From Algicella marina (GTDB lineage Bacteria > Pseudomonadota > Alphaproteobacteria > Rhodobacterales > Rhodobacteraceae): a DNA stretch of 64,000 nt. Positions 25,221 through 34,096 of the stretch are shown piece after piece. The DNA lies in the NCBI RefSeq assembly GCF_009931615.1, contig NZ_CP046620.1:2495501-2559500 (forward strand). The letters run 5' to 3'. Positions within the stretch are counted from its first letter, which is position 1. The number at the start of each line of letters is the position of its first letter. The notes under the pieces are model-generated. The model ran no database searches and was not told the origin of the DNA. It worked only from the letters and a program-made list of their open reading frames with translations. The translations under genes and the position numbers were made by a program.

Positions 25221-25955
25221 TCAAACCCAGTCTCCCAATGCCATTTGCCAAGCGGCGATTGCTGCCACTGCCGCAGTATCAGCCCGGAGGACCCGCGGAC
25301 CCAGCGAGACTGGCACGACGAAATCCCGCGCATACATTGCATCCGCCTCTTCTTGGCTGAACCCGCCTTCCGGGCCAATCAGAATCGCCCAAGGTCCCCG
25401 CGTATAATTCCGAAGTACAGTCTGAGCAGGTTCAGCATTGCGTCGCTCATCGCAAAACAGGATGCGCCGCCGACTATCCCAGTCCGAGAGCAGTGAACCC
25501 AGTTTCATCGCCTCGGCCACTTCCGGGACAAACGTACCGCCACATTGCTCGGCCGCTTCTATGGCGTGGGCGCGCAAGCGGTCGCGCCGCAAGCGTTCCG
25601 AATTGGTAAATTGCGTGAAGACCGGACAGATTCGCGATACGCCCATTTCCGCCGCCTTCTCGACAATGAAATCCGTACGTGCCTTTTTGATCGGGGCGAA
25701 CAGCAGCCATACGTCCGGCGGATTCTGTTGTAGCGCGATTTGTTTCTCGACTGTGCAGGCGATTTTCCGCTTGCTTGCCTGCGTGATCCGGGCTGTCCAT
25801 GCTCCATCACGCCCATTGAAAACCTCAACGCAGTCACCCGGCCCGTGTCGCATCACCGTGGAAACATAGTGCGCCTGTTCTTCGAGCAGCAGTTCCGCAC
25901 CAGTACAAAGCGGCGCGTCAAAATAGAGCCTGATTTTCGGGCGCGTCTCGTGCAT
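25221..25955 (-). CDS. rsmE: 16S rRNA (uracil(1498)-N3)-methyltransferase
   Basis: 244 residues. Methylates U1498 of 16S rRNA with S-adenosylmethionine. An N-terminal PUA-like domain (RLYFDAPLCTGAELLLEEQAHYVSTVMRHGPGD) is followed by a SPOUT methyltransferase domain with KKARTDFIVEKAAEMGVSRICPV and the knot motif ILIGPEGGFSQEEADAM...SLGPRVLRADTAAVAAI. I start at 25955 (MHETRPKIRLYF), which gives the usual N-terminus; an in-frame ATG 63 bases upstream lies inside the divergent ubiA gene. The start is only 12 bases from the ubiA start, so the two promoters must overlap each other's coding region. Confidence 0.94.
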   Translation of the reverse strand: MHETRPKIRLYFDAPLCTGAELLLEEQAHYVSTVMRHGPGDCVEVFNGRDGAWTARITQASKRKIACTVEKQIALQQNPPDVWLLFAPIKKARTDFIVEKAAEMGVSRICPVFTQFTNSERLRRDRLRAHAIEAAEQCGGTFVPEVAEAMKLGSLLSDWDSRRRILFCDERRNAEPAQTVLRNYTRGPWAILIGPEGGFSQEEADAMYARDFVVPVSLGPRVLRADTAAVAAIAAWQMALGDWV

Positions 25956-25967
25956 AAAGCCTCCGAC

Positions 25968-26978
25968 ATGACTGAGACAGACCATAACCACGGCCTTTCG
26001 CCGGATACCAGCGTACAATCGGGCGGACGCGTCGCCGATGCGACTGACGCAAACTGGGTGGACAGGTTCGCCCCGCCCGCTACCCGCCCCTACCTGCGCC
26101 TGAGCCGGGCGGACAGGCCTGCGGGGACGTGGCTACTATTGTTGCCCTGTTGGTGGGGCCTCGGACTCGCCGTCGCTTCGATGCCTCAGCTCGCCGGTCC
26201 TCAAACCCTGTGGATCGCGACCGGTTGCGCGATCGGCGCATTTTTGATGCGCGGCGCGGGATGTACTTGGAATGACATCGCAGACAGGAAGATCGATGCA
26301 TCAGTTGCCCGCACGAAGTCGAGGCCGATCCCTTCAGGGCAGGTGTCGGTCAACGGTGCCTTGGTATGGATGGTAATCCAATCTCTGCTGGCGTTCGGCA
26401 TTCTGCTTACCTTCCATCCGATGGCCATCGCCCTCGGCATAGGCTCGCTCTTGCTGGTGGCGATATATCCGTTTGCCAAGCGCTTCACATGGTGGCCACA
26501 AGTATTTCTTGGGCTGGCCTTCAACTGGGGTGCCCTGCTCGCCTGGGCAGCCTATTCCGGTACGGTCGGAAAGCCGGCGATCCTGCTTTATGCTGCAGGC
26601 ATCGGCTGGACGCTGTTCTACGACACGATTTACGCCCATCAGGACAAGGAGGATGATGCTCTGATCGGCGTCAAATCGACCGCCCGCCTTTTCGGTGAAA
26701 CCACAGGGCGCTGGCTCTTCGGGTTTCTTGTAGCTTCCGTCTGCCTGATGGGCATGGCCGCCGTTCTAGCGTTGATATCCGCCCCGCCCGTTGCGCTGCT
26801 CGCCGGGCTTGGCGGGGCATGGGGTTTCGGTTGGCACCTTGCCCGTCAGATGCGCATGCTAAGACTTGACGAACCCGACGTATGCCTTCAGCTTTTTCGC
26901 TCCAACCGCGAGGCGGGCCTCATCCCGGTGCTGGCTTTCTGCCTTGCTGCGGCATCAGCCATATTGCTTTCGGCTTGA
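25968..26978 (+). CDS. ubiA: 4-hydroxybenzoate polyprenyltransferase
   Basis: 336 residues. Attaches the polyprenyl tail to 4-hydroxybenzoate in ubiquinone synthesis, in the inner membrane. The first prenyl-diphosphate/Mg motif is NDIADRKID near residue 105 and the second is YAHQDKEDD near residue 225. About eight or nine transmembrane segments are visible, with YLRLSRADRPAGTWLLLLPCWWG leading the first. I start at 25968; the N-terminal ~40 residues are hydrophilic and may be partly an over-extension, because no strong ribosome site precedes this ATG. Divergent from rsmE. Confidence 0.93.
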   Translation: MTETDHNHGLSPDTSVQSGGRVADATDANWVDRFAPPATRPYLRLSRADRPAGTWLLLLPCWWGLGLAVASMPQLAGPQTLWIATGCAIGAFLMRGAGCTWNDIADRKIDASVARTKSRPIPSGQVSVNGALVWMVIQSLLAFGILLTFHPMAIALGIGSLLLVAIYPFAKRFTWWPQVFLGLAFNWGALLAWAAYSGTVGKPAILLYAAGIGWTLFYDTIYAHQDKEDDALIGVKSTARLFGETTGRWLFGFLVASVCLMGMAAVLALISAPPVALLAGLGGAWGFGWHLARQMRMLRLDEPDVCLQLFRSNREAGLIPVLAFCLAAASAILLSA

Positions 26979-27033
26979 TGCTTGCCGCGCTATCGTGCTT
27001 TGACAACGGCACGAAAACGAGAAGAGGGTTTCT

Positions 27034-29232
27034 GTGCGTCCTGTAGCGCTCGCCTTTGGTGTCCTATCCCTGCTGGCTAGCGGCTGGGCCAGTTGGCTGA
27101 TTGCCGGCAAGGCTACAGACTACGTGGAGCGGGAAACCGAAGGCGAACTAACCGCAGCATTGGCCGAAGCGGAAATTCCTTGGGCAAGCGTGGCATCGGA
27201 TGGATTGTTGGTCACTCTTTCCGGCGAGGCGCCAAGCGAACGCGACCGTTTTCAGGCGGTCGAAGCCGTTATCGCAAAGATATCGTCATCCCGCCTGACG
27301 GACGAGACATCCATTTCGACAGATACTCCTCCTCCAGCACCCAAACTCTCGCTCCAGATCCTCCGAGCGGAAGACGCCACCACTTTGCTCGGGCAGGTTT
27401 CCGAGGGCAGATCCTACGATATGCTCCTGCAGGCGCTCGAACAGCGGGGCACCGTGGCACCTCCGGAAACCGGCATGGTGGAAATCCTCGATGCAGATGC
27501 GCCAACGGGCTGGTCTGAAAGCCTCGCTCTCGCCGGTCGCGCAGCAAACCTTCTGGATGATGCCCAGATCAGCCTGACCCCCGGCACACTCAACGTCACC
27601 GCTATGGTAGACAGCGCCGAGGAACGCGACCGGGTGGTAGAATTGCTCAAGGCGACGCCGGGATATGAAACTCTGAACGTCGAACTGGTGCTGACAGCGC
27701 CGCTTCCCACGATTTCGCCTTTCCGTTTCGCCATGGAGACAGGTGAGTCGTCTTCGCGTGTCCGGCAATGTGCAGCCAACACCGCCAGTGCCCGGCAGGC
27801 GATCCTTGCAGAACTTGGCGACGGTTTCGGCGATGTCGATTGCCCGATCGGCATTGGCGCTCCTACGGAAGATTGGGCGATGGTCGTCTCCGAAGCCGTC
27901 CGCAGCTTGCAGGTGCTCGGTGCCGGAAGTGTCGAAATCGTCAACACCGATATCGCCCTTGTCTCTGCGATCGGAGGTGACGAAGCTGCTTTCCGCAAGG
28001 AAGCGGCGAGGCTGGACGCGGCCCTTCCCGCACCCTACACCCTCAACGCAGCGTACCGCCCCGCGCCGCCGGAACCGACCGAAGCCGCGGAAGTGCCACC
28101 CGCCTTCTTCGCCGCCCGCCGTGGGGACGACGGATCGGTGGAGATGCGCGGCGACCTGAGGGACAGCAACATGCAGCGCACGGCTGAGAGCTATGCAAAA
28201 GCTCAGTTCGGCTTTCAGTCTGTCGTTGATCAGACCCAACTGCGGGAGGAATTGCCCGCGCTTTGGTACACGCACATCCTCGCCGGCCTCGAAGCGCTGT
28301 CATTGCTCTCCACAGGTGAAATCGAGATCGGTGAGGACAGCATCGACGTTCGCGGCGAAGTCAGCGATGCGCGCTTTACCGAGGAAATTCGGACTCTGAT
28401 AGCCCGCAAACTGCCTCCCGGTACGGAACTTGCGATCGACGTTACGGTAAATCCCGTGGTGCGCCCGGCAAATGTCAGCGGTGCACGCGCGGAACTGTGC
28501 GAGGCGCAGATCGAGACCATACTTAGCCGCGCCCAGATCACATTTCCGCCGGGAGAAACGGAATTTGACGAGGATAGTGCCGCGATCGTCGATGGCATCG
28601 CCCGTATCCTGCAGGAGTGTCCGGGTTCCCGTTTCGAGATCGGGGGCCACACCGACAGCCAAGGCCGCGAGAGTTCAAATCTCGCAATCAGTCAGGCGCG
28701 TGCCGTTACCGTTCTGAATGCCCTGCTTGATAAAGACGTGAAGCTGGTTTTTCTCATTGCCAAAGGTTACGGCGAAACTCAGCCGATAGCAGACAACGAC
28801 ACGGAGGAGGGCCGCGCGGCCAATCGCCGTATCGAGTTTCGACTGGTCAGCGAGACGCCGCAGGATGAACCACCGGTCGATGCATCCGAAGATGATGACC
28901 AGACGCCGGTGGAAAGCGAACCCCCGCCGCAAACGAATCCGGAACCAGCCGATACCGACACCGGCGGCAGTAGTGGTGGCGTTCCGCTGACGGATGTAGC
29001 GCCCACGCGTTCCGCCAACGCGCCGGCAGACCTGTCCACGCCACAAGATGAAGAAACGGGGCCGCGCATCGTCTTGTCGCCCCCCTCGGATGACGCCCCC
29101 TCGGAAACGGCGGAATCCGAAACCGATGCCACCGATGAGGATCTGACACCCACAGAGAACGCGCTGGAGGAGGCGGCACGACCGTTACCCCGTACGCTCG
29201 ATGATGGTTCGGCCCCCAGTGAGGACAACTGA
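27034..29232 (+). CDS. OmpA-family protein with BON-like N-terminal repeats and acidic tail
   Basis: 732 residues. A single N-terminal hydrophobic helix (residues 3-22) anchors or exports it. About residues 30-460 hold repeated BON-like modules (for example SDGLLVTLSGEAPSERDRFQAVEAVI and DDAQISLTPGTLNVTAMVDSAEERDRVVELL). The OmpA C-terminal peptidoglycan-binding domain spans ~505-610, with FEIGGHTDSQGRESSNLAISQARA and YGETQPIADNDTEEGRAANRRIEF. The last ~120 residues are Pro/Glu/Asp-rich and look disordered. It probably ties the envelope to peptidoglycan. GTG start at 27034 after GAAGAGGG. The next small gene follows one base after the stop. Confidence 0.85.
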   Translation: MRPVALAFGVLSLLASGWASWLIAGKATDYVERETEGELTAALAEAEIPWASVASDGLLVTLSGEAPSERDRFQAVEAVIAKISSSRLTDETSISTDTPPPAPKLSLQILRAEDATTLLGQVSEGRSYDMLLQALEQRGTVAPPETGMVEILDADAPTGWSESLALAGRAANLLDDAQISLTPGTLNVTAMVDSAEERDRVVELLKATPGYETLNVELVLTAPLPTISPFRFAMETGESSSRVRQCAANTASARQAILAELGDGFGDVDCPIGIGAPTEDWAMVVSEAVRSLQVLGAGSVEIVNTDIALVSAIGGDEAAFRKEAARLDAALPAPYTLNAAYRPAPPEPTEAAEVPPAFFAARRGDDGSVEMRGDLRDSNMQRTAESYAKAQFGFQSVVDQTQLREELPALWYTHILAGLEALSLLSTGEIEIGEDSIDVRGEVSDARFTEEIRTLIARKLPPGTELAIDVTVNPVVRPANVSGARAELCEAQIETILSRAQITFPPGETEFDEDSAAIVDGIARILQECPGSRFEIGGHTDSQGRESSNLAISQARAVTVLNALLDKDVKLVFLIAKGYGETQPIADNDTEEGRAANRRIEFRLVSETPQDEPPVDASEDDDQTPVESEPPPQTNPEPADTDTGGSSGGVPLTDVAPTRSANAPADLSTPQDEETGPRIVLSPPSDDAPSETAESETDATDEDLTPTENALEEAARPLPRTLDDGSAPSEDN

Positions 29233-29233
29233 A

Positions 29234-29563
29234 ATGGATCGCTCGACTCTGACCCTGACAATCGCGCTCGTTCTGTTCGCCGCTATACTCACAGGATGGA
29301 TGCTGCGCTGGGCGTTCAACCTGCTGAACCCGCCGCCGCCCCCCGAGCCGATTGCCGACAGCGAGTGGGCGGAGTACGCCAAGGCCTGCGAAGCCGCGAG
29401 GGAAGCGGCAGAGGCCCGTGTTGCCGAAGTCGAGCGCACCATGGGTAACCAGTTGACGCAGACACAAGCGGAACTGACGGCGGCGATGGAAGGGCTGGGA
29501 GACGCTCGCCGCGAAGCCCGCGACCTTCAGGAACGGCTCGACGCCATCAACGCCAGCGGCTGA
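29234..29563 (+). CDS. Small membrane-anchored coiled-coil protein
   Basis: 109 residues, family not recognised. One N-terminal transmembrane helix (STLTLTIALVLFAAILTGWML, residues 3-23) is followed by a proline run (LLNPPPPPEPIAD) and a ~70-residue Ala/Glu/Arg-rich helix with heptad character (CEAAREAAEARVAEVERTMG onward). The ATG at 29234 lies one base after the OmpA stop, so the two are co-translated and may act together at the envelope; that is inference. Its 3' end overlaps the convergent moaE gene by 17 bases. Confidence 0.72.
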   Translation: MDRSTLTLTIALVLFAAILTGWMLRWAFNLLNPPPPPEPIADSEWAEYAKACEAAREAAEARVAEVERTMGNQLTQTQAELTAAMEGLGDARREARDLQERLDAINASG

Positions 29564-29996
29564 GCGCATCCTCATCCGTCTCGCGGGCATCAACCCAGCT
29601 ATCACCGCGACCGGTCTCTTCCTTTTTCCAGAACGGAGCGCGGGACTTCAGGTAGTCCATCAGAAACTCCGCCGACTCGAACGCGGCCGCACGGTGTGGG
29701 CTGGCAGTAGCCACAAGAACGATCTGATCTCCCGGCGCAAGCCGGCCATGGCGATGTATGATCAAGCTGGCCTGCAGTGGCCACCGCCGCTGCGCCTCCG
29801 CCTCGATCGCCTCCAGGGACTTTTCGGTCATACCCGGATAGTGTTCAAGTTCCATTGCCGAAATCGGATTGTCGCCAGCCAGATCCCGCACCAGCCCGGT
29901 AAAAGTGACGACGGCACCGAGGTCTGTGCGCCCCCGACGCAGCAGTGCCACTTCTGCGCCCATGTCGAAATCGCTCACCTGAACCCGGACAGCCAA
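29547..29996 (-). CDS. moaE: Molybdopterin synthase catalytic subunit
   Basis: 149 residues. With MoaD it puts sulfur into cyclic pyranopterin to make molybdopterin. Key features: GAVVTFTGLVRD near residue 30, MELEHYPGMTEKSLEAIEAEA, the IIHRHGRLAPGDQIVLVATAS segment, and the lysines PFWKKEE that form the active site. Four bases after moaD. Last gene of the uvrC-pgsA-moaD-moaE run and convergent with the coiled-coil gene, which it overlaps by 17 bases. Confidence 0.94.
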   Translation of the reverse strand: MAVRVQVSDFDMGAEVALLRRGRTDLGAVVTFTGLVRDLAGDNPISAMELEHYPGMTEKSLEAIEAEAQRRWPLQASLIIHRHGRLAPGDQIVLVATASPHRAAAFESAEFLMDYLKSRAPFWKKEETGRGDSWVDARETDEDALSRWR

Positions 29997-30000
29997 GACC

Positions 30001-30246
30001 TCAGCCTCCGGTCATCGGCGGGAAGAACGCCACCTCGCGCACACCGGTTAAAGGCGCCGACAGTTCCGCGAGTTCCTGATCGAGAGCGACGCGAATAGTC
30101 GACATGTCTTCGAACGCGACGGCATAGCGTTCTTCACGTGCGATCAGTTCGTCGACAAGATCGGCCACCGTCTTGGCTTCGGTCGCCACGACTTCCCGCG
30201 GTTTGCCCACCCGTTCCCGCACCCATGCAAAATACAAGACGTCCAT
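30001..30246 (-). CDS. moaD: Molybdopterin synthase sulfur carrier subunit
   Basis: 81 residues. Ubiquitin-like sulfur carrier whose C-terminal Gly-Gly (FFPPMTGG) is turned into a thiocarboxylate. The N-terminus MDVLYFAWVRERVGKPRE and the EVAFFPPMTGG end are standard. It lies three bases after pgsA and four before moaE, so all three are one transcript. Confidence 0.94.
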   Translation of the reverse strand: MDVLYFAWVRERVGKPREVVATEAKTVADLVDELIAREERYAVAFEDMSTIRVALDQELAELSAPLTGVREVAFFPPMTGG

Positions 30247-30249
30247 CTC

Positions 30250-30924
30250 TCAGCTTTCCTTCCGATCATCGCGAAGAAAGGGCAACGCCTTCCGGAAGTA
30301 GTCGGCTCCGGTAACGATGGTCAACAGTGCCGCCAGCCAGATCAGGATGATGGCGATCAACTGTGTGACACTGAACCGCCAGACCGTTGGCATGATGCCA
30401 ATTTCGTCTGCCGCCTGGCCAGCCATGATCGACGCAAGGTAGCCGGGATCGTTGGTGTAATAAATCGCTTCGTACTCGGCCTGGAATATTCCGGTGAGAA
30501 ACAGGGCAGGTATCGCGAACATCTGAACGGTCGTTTTCCATTTCGCCAGGCCGGTCACCTTCAGTTTGCCGGCATCTGCGCCAAGAAACTCGCGCAGTCC
30601 CGACACGAATACCTCTCGGAACAGGATCAGGCTCGCTGGCACCAAGAGGAGTGCGTTCAAACCGTTCAAGCCCATCAGTACCGCCAGTGCTATGACCACC
30701 ATTGCCTTGTCCGCGATAGGGTCCAGCATGCGCCCGAAGGCGCTGGTCTGGTTCCACTTACGTGCAAGGTAGCCATCGAGAAAATCGGTCAGTGCCGCAG
30801 CGACGAAAAGAACAAGCGCCGCCCAATCAGCAAAGGGGCGGGGCAGGATAACAAAAACCAGCGCCAGCGCCAGCGCTGCCAGCAGTCGTCCGACCGTCAG
30901 AATGTTGGGGAGTGTCCATGTCAT
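30250..30924 (-). CDS. pgsA: CDP-diacylglycerol-glycerol-3-phosphate 3-phosphatidyltransferase
   Basis: 224 residues, inner-membrane enzyme of phosphatidylglycerol synthesis. The CDP-alcohol phosphatidyltransferase motif D-x2-D-G-x2-A-R-x8-G-x3-D-x3-D reads DFLDGYLARKWNQTSAFGRMLDPIAD near residues 48-73. Four or five hydrophobic segments are visible. Start at 30924 (MTWTLPNILTVGRL), which matches the family; the frame opens a little further upstream. Downstream of uvrC by 134 bases and followed directly by moaD. Confidence 0.94.
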   Translation of the reverse strand: MTWTLPNILTVGRLLAALALALVFVILPRPFADWAALVLFVAAALTDFLDGYLARKWNQTSAFGRMLDPIADKAMVVIALAVLMGLNGLNALLLVPASLILFREVFVSGLREFLGADAGKLKVTGLAKWKTTVQMFAIPALFLTGIFQAEYEAIYYTNDPGYLASIMAGQAADEIGIMPTVWRFSVTQLIAIILIWLAALLTIVTGADYFRKALPFLRDDRKES

Positions 30925-31058
30925 GGTGCCAGTTATGGGCAGCGCACCCTGCCGTTGCAAGCCTGATCATTCGAGCGAGGCGCCGGCCTGCCGCCTTGCT
31001 CCTTGGACAAATGCTCTCCATGGAGGAACCCAGTGCTGACGGCAGATTCATTGCCAGT

Positions 31059-32969
31059 TCAAGAGGCGCCATCATGAAAAAACCCGTAGATGCTTTCCGC
31101 CAATTGGTCGGAAATGCCGTCGACCGCCTTTAGGTCAGCCAACCCGGCGCGGGCGACGGCCTTCGCGGAACCGAAATGCGACAGCAATGCCCGCTTGCGC
31201 GTTGGTCCAACGCCGGGAACGTCGTCCAGCGGCGTCGCCCCCACGGCCTTGGCACGTTTGGCCCGGTGTGCACCTATCGCAAACCGATGAGCCTCATCGC
31301 GTAGCCGTTGAACGAAATAGAGCACCGGGTCACGATGCGGCAGGGCGAAAGGCCGTCCACCGGGTTTGTAAAACTCCTCCTTGCCCGCGTTGCGGTCGGT
31401 ACCCTTGGCAACCCCGACTACGGCAATGTCATCGACGCCCATCTCCCGCATCACGCCTGCCACGGCACTTATCTGCCCCGCACCACCGTCGATCAGCAGC
31501 AGATCTGGCCAGGCATCACTTTCACGATCGGGGTCCTCCTTCAGCAGCCGTGCAAAGCGCCGCTCGAGCACTTCGCGCATCATCCCGAAATCGTCGCCTG
31601 GCGTCAGTTCCTGAGACCGGATGTTGAATTTTCGATAGCTGGACTTGAGGAAACCCTCCGGCCCGGCAACAATCATTCCGCCGACGGCATTGGTCCCCTG
31701 GATATGGGAGTTGTCGTAGACTTCGATCCGCTCCGGCGGCGCATCCAGATCAAACGCATCAGCCAGTCCCGCCAGCAGCTTCGCCTGACTTGCGCTCTCC
31801 GCCATTTTGCGGGCCAGCGCTTCGCGGGCGTTGCGAGATGCTCCTTCAACCAGTACTGCCTTTTCCCCGCGCTGCGGCACCAGCACTTCGACCTTGCGGC
31901 CAAGCTTAGCGGCCAGCGCGTCCTCCAGCAGGTCAGTGTTGTCCACCGGATGGGACAGCAGCAACTGGCGCGGCGGTGTCTTGTTGGAGTAGAATTGCAC
32001 GAGAAATGCTTCCAGCAATTCGCCCGGTTCCGCGCCGCTGCCGGTGCGGGGAAAGTAAGCGCGGTTGCCCCAGTTCTGGTTGGCGCGGATAAAAAACACC
32101 TGCACGCAAGCCTGCCCTTCCGCCTGATGCAAGGCCACGACATCCGCCTCAGATACACCTTCGGGGTTGATACCTTGAGTCGACTGCACTGCAGTTAATG
32201 CTCGTATCCTGTCGCGCAACGCTGCTGCCCGCTCAAACTCCATGGCCTCGCTCGCCGCCTGCATTTCGCCGGCCAGTTCGGCCTGGACCTTGGTGGTCTT
32301 GCCCTCCAGAAAGCGGACGGCGTCCTCTACATCCCGGGCATAGTCCGTTTCGCTGATCCGGCCGACACACGGTGCCGAACAACGTTTGATTTGATGCAGG
32401 AGACACGGGCGCGTTCGGCTCTCGAACACCGAATCCGAGCAATTGCGCAGTAGGAACGCCTTCTGCAGTTGGTTCAGCGTGCGGTTCACCGCTCCGGCGG
32501 ATGCGAAGGGTCCAAAGTAGCGTCCCTTCTTTGACTTCATTCCACGATGTTTCTCAATCTGGGGAAACGCATGCGTGTCATCAACGAGGATATTGGGGAA
32601 ACTCTTGTCGTCTCGCAGCAAGACATTGTAGCGCGGCTTCAGCTGCTTGATCAGATTCTGCTCCAGCAGCAGTGCTTCCGTCTCGGTCTCCGTCGACAGG
32701 AACATCATCGATGCAGTCGCTGCGATCATGCGGGAAATGCGCGGGCTGTGGCCAGTGGGCTTTGCATAGGAAGACACACGTTTGCGCAGGCTCCGCGCCT
32801 TGCCAACGTAAAGAACCGCGCCCTGAGGATCGAGCATTCGATAGACACCGGGACCCTGTCTCAGCGATTTCAGGTAGGTCTGGATGACACGATGTCCGGT
32901 CGGAGCATCGGCACCCTGCCTCGCTCCGTCTTCTTCATATCCGTCCGCTGTAGTGGTGTCTTGCGTCAT
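31059..32969 (-). CDS. uvrC: Excinuclease ABC subunit C
   Basis: 636 residues. Makes both incisions in nucleotide excision repair. In order: GIY-YIG nuclease ([20 protein letters not shown], residues ~40-58), a cysteine-containing linker ([15 protein letters not shown]), the UVR motif that contacts UvrB ([17 protein letters not shown]), the RNase H-like 3' incision domain ([18 protein letters not shown]), and C-terminal helix-hairpin-helix pairs ([20 protein letters not shown]). The N-terminus has ~25 hydrophilic extra residues. The 332-base region upstream is AT-rich; I found no GTTC-N7-GTTC LexA box in it. Confidence 0.96.
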   Translation of the reverse strand: MTQDTTTADGYEEDGARQGADAPTGHRVIQTYLKSLRQGPGVYRMLDPQGAVLYVGKARSLRKRVSSYAKPTGHSPRISRMIAATASMMFLSTETETEALLLEQNLIKQLKPRYNVLLRDDKSFPNILVDDTHAFPQIEKHRGMKSKKGRYFGPFASAGAVNRTLNQLQKAFLLRNCSDSVFESRTRPCLLHQIKRCSAPCVGRISETDYARDVEDAVRFLEGKTTKVQAELAGEMQAASEAMEFERAAALRDRIRALTAVQSTQGINPEGVSEADVVALHQAEGQACVQVFFIRANQNWGNRAYFPRTGSGAEPGELLEAFLVQFYSNKTPPRQLLLSHPVDNTDLLEDALAAKLGRKVEVLVPQRGEKAVLVEGASRNAREALARKMAESASQAKLLAGLADAFDLDAPPERIEVYDNSHIQGTNAVGGMIVAGPEGFLKSSYRKFNIRSQELTPGDDFGMMREVLERRFARLLKEDPDRESDAWPDLLLIDGGAGQISAVAGVMREMGVDDIAVVGVAKGTDRNAGKEEFYKPGGRPFALPHRDPVLYFVQRLRDEAHRFAIGAHRAKRAKAVGATPLDDVPGVGPTRKRALLSHFGSAKAVARAGLADLKAVDGISDQLAESIYGFFHDGAS

Positions 32970-33301
32970 GATAGTGAATGTCGTGATTCTCGCGGCGTCT
33001 GCAACTCACAGCGGCTCTTTTCAAGAGTTAAGAAGTCCACCGCTTCTGTGGATAACTATGGGTACAAACTGGGAGACGTTCGATTTTTCACTTATAAACA
33101 AGGGGCTCTTTCGGTTTGCCTGTTTTTTGAGCAACTTCGTATTCCATTGATTTTTAAGGATAAATTATCGCACCCCTGTTAAAATTATGAAAACATTAAC
33201 AAAAATGTTACCCTTTAATGAATGTCGCGTGGTCGGTGGACAAACTGAGTTGGATCACCCGAGACACATTGCACGCATTGATTGTGTTGATATCAGTCTA
33301 T
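32970..33301. other. AT-rich non-coding region between SDR gene and uvrC
   Basis: I see no gene here. It is one of the most AT-rich stretches of the window (33100-33220). It contains TGTGGATAA at 33047-33055, an exact complement of the DnaA box TTATCCACA, and a dyad AACATT (33192-33197) / AATGTT (33204-33209). It must hold the uvrC promoter on the minus strand. A single DnaA box is not evidence for a replication origin. Confidence 0.5.
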
Positions 33302-34084
33302 TTACTCGATTCCCTGCACATCCGGTGTCTGCCAAGCGAGGTGCTGGCCCCCATCCACACAGATAAGCTGGCCGGTTACGGCAGGATTGTCGAGAAGGTA
33401 GAGCATCGTGGCGACGATGTCCGCCGGGTTGGAACCCCGTTCCAGAATTGTATTGCTGCGTTGGCCGGCAAAATGCTTGTCGCTCTGCCGCGAGCCCTTC
33501 AACGTTGGTCCGGGTCCGATAGCATTTACGCGAACGTTTGGCGCCAGTCCCTGCGCTGCAGTGCGGGTTAATGTCCACAAACCGGCCTTTGCCAGCGAAT
33601 AGGTCGTGAATTCAGGTGTGGGCTTACGCACCCGCATGTCGACCATGTTGATGATGCATCCGCCGGCAATCCTCTCTCCTCGCGCGTCGCGGATATCTTT
33701 CGGGCATTGATTGGCGAATGCTTGCATCAGGAAAAGAGGTGCTTTGAGATTGGAACTCATGTGCCGATCCCAACTTTCCGGTGTCGCGGTTTCCAACCGA
33801 TCATACTCGAAGATCGAGGCATTGTTGATCAGAGCAGTCAAAGGCCGACCCAGCTTTTCCGTTGCTTCGGGCACAAGCGCAAACACAGCCTCGTCATCAA
33901 GGAGATCGGCCTGAAGTGTTTCAGCGATGCCGCCCCGTGACCGTAGCTCCTGCGCAAGCGTCTCCGCTTCCGCCCGGCTGCCCGCATAGTGAATCGCCAC
34001 CGCGTCACCCCGAGCCGCCAGCGCTTCCACCATCGCCCTGCCCAGCCGGCGGGCACCCCCTGTTACCAGTGCTGCACCTGTCAT
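33302..34084 (-). CDS. Short-chain dehydrogenase/reductase, pteridine-reductase-like
   Basis: 260 residues, Rossmann fold. The NADPH site TGGARRLGRA at residues 8-17 has Arg-Arg as in folate/pteridine reductases (FolM, PTR1), and NNAS near residue 90 is the structural motif. The catalytic Tyr-Lys lies in FTTYSLAKAGLW near residue 165. The usual Ser of the triad is replaced: the segment reads INMVDMRV, with Asp where PTR1 also uses Asp. This supports a dihydropterin or dihydrofolate substrate, but the call is inference. It is 12 bases behind the antiporter gene at the end of the sppA run. Confidence 0.82.
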   Translation of the reverse strand: MTGAALVTGGARRLGRAMVEALAARGDAVAIHYAGSRAEAETLAQELRSRGGIAETLQADLLDDEAVFALVPEATEKLGRPLTALINNASIFEYDRLETATPESWDRHMSSNLKAPLFLMQAFANQCPKDIRDARGERIAGGCIINMVDMRVRKPTPEFTTYSLAKAGLWTLTRTAAQGLAPNVRVNAIGPGPTLKGSRQSDKHFAGQRSNTILERGSNPADIVATMLYLLDNPAVTGQLICVDGGQHLAWQTPDVQGIE

Positions 34085-34096
34085 GAACTCCTCCGA

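Noticed and set aside
33047-33055. DnaA box as a sign of the replication origin
   Set aside because: Only one box; no dnaA, parAB, hemE or gidAB genes nearby.
32970-33301. LexA (SOS) box before uvrC
   Set aside because: No GTTC-N7-GTTC pair on either strand in the gap.
33218-33571. 117-residue plus-strand open frame with a hydrophobic start
   Set aside because: It lies mainly antisense to the SDR gene and has no ribosome site.
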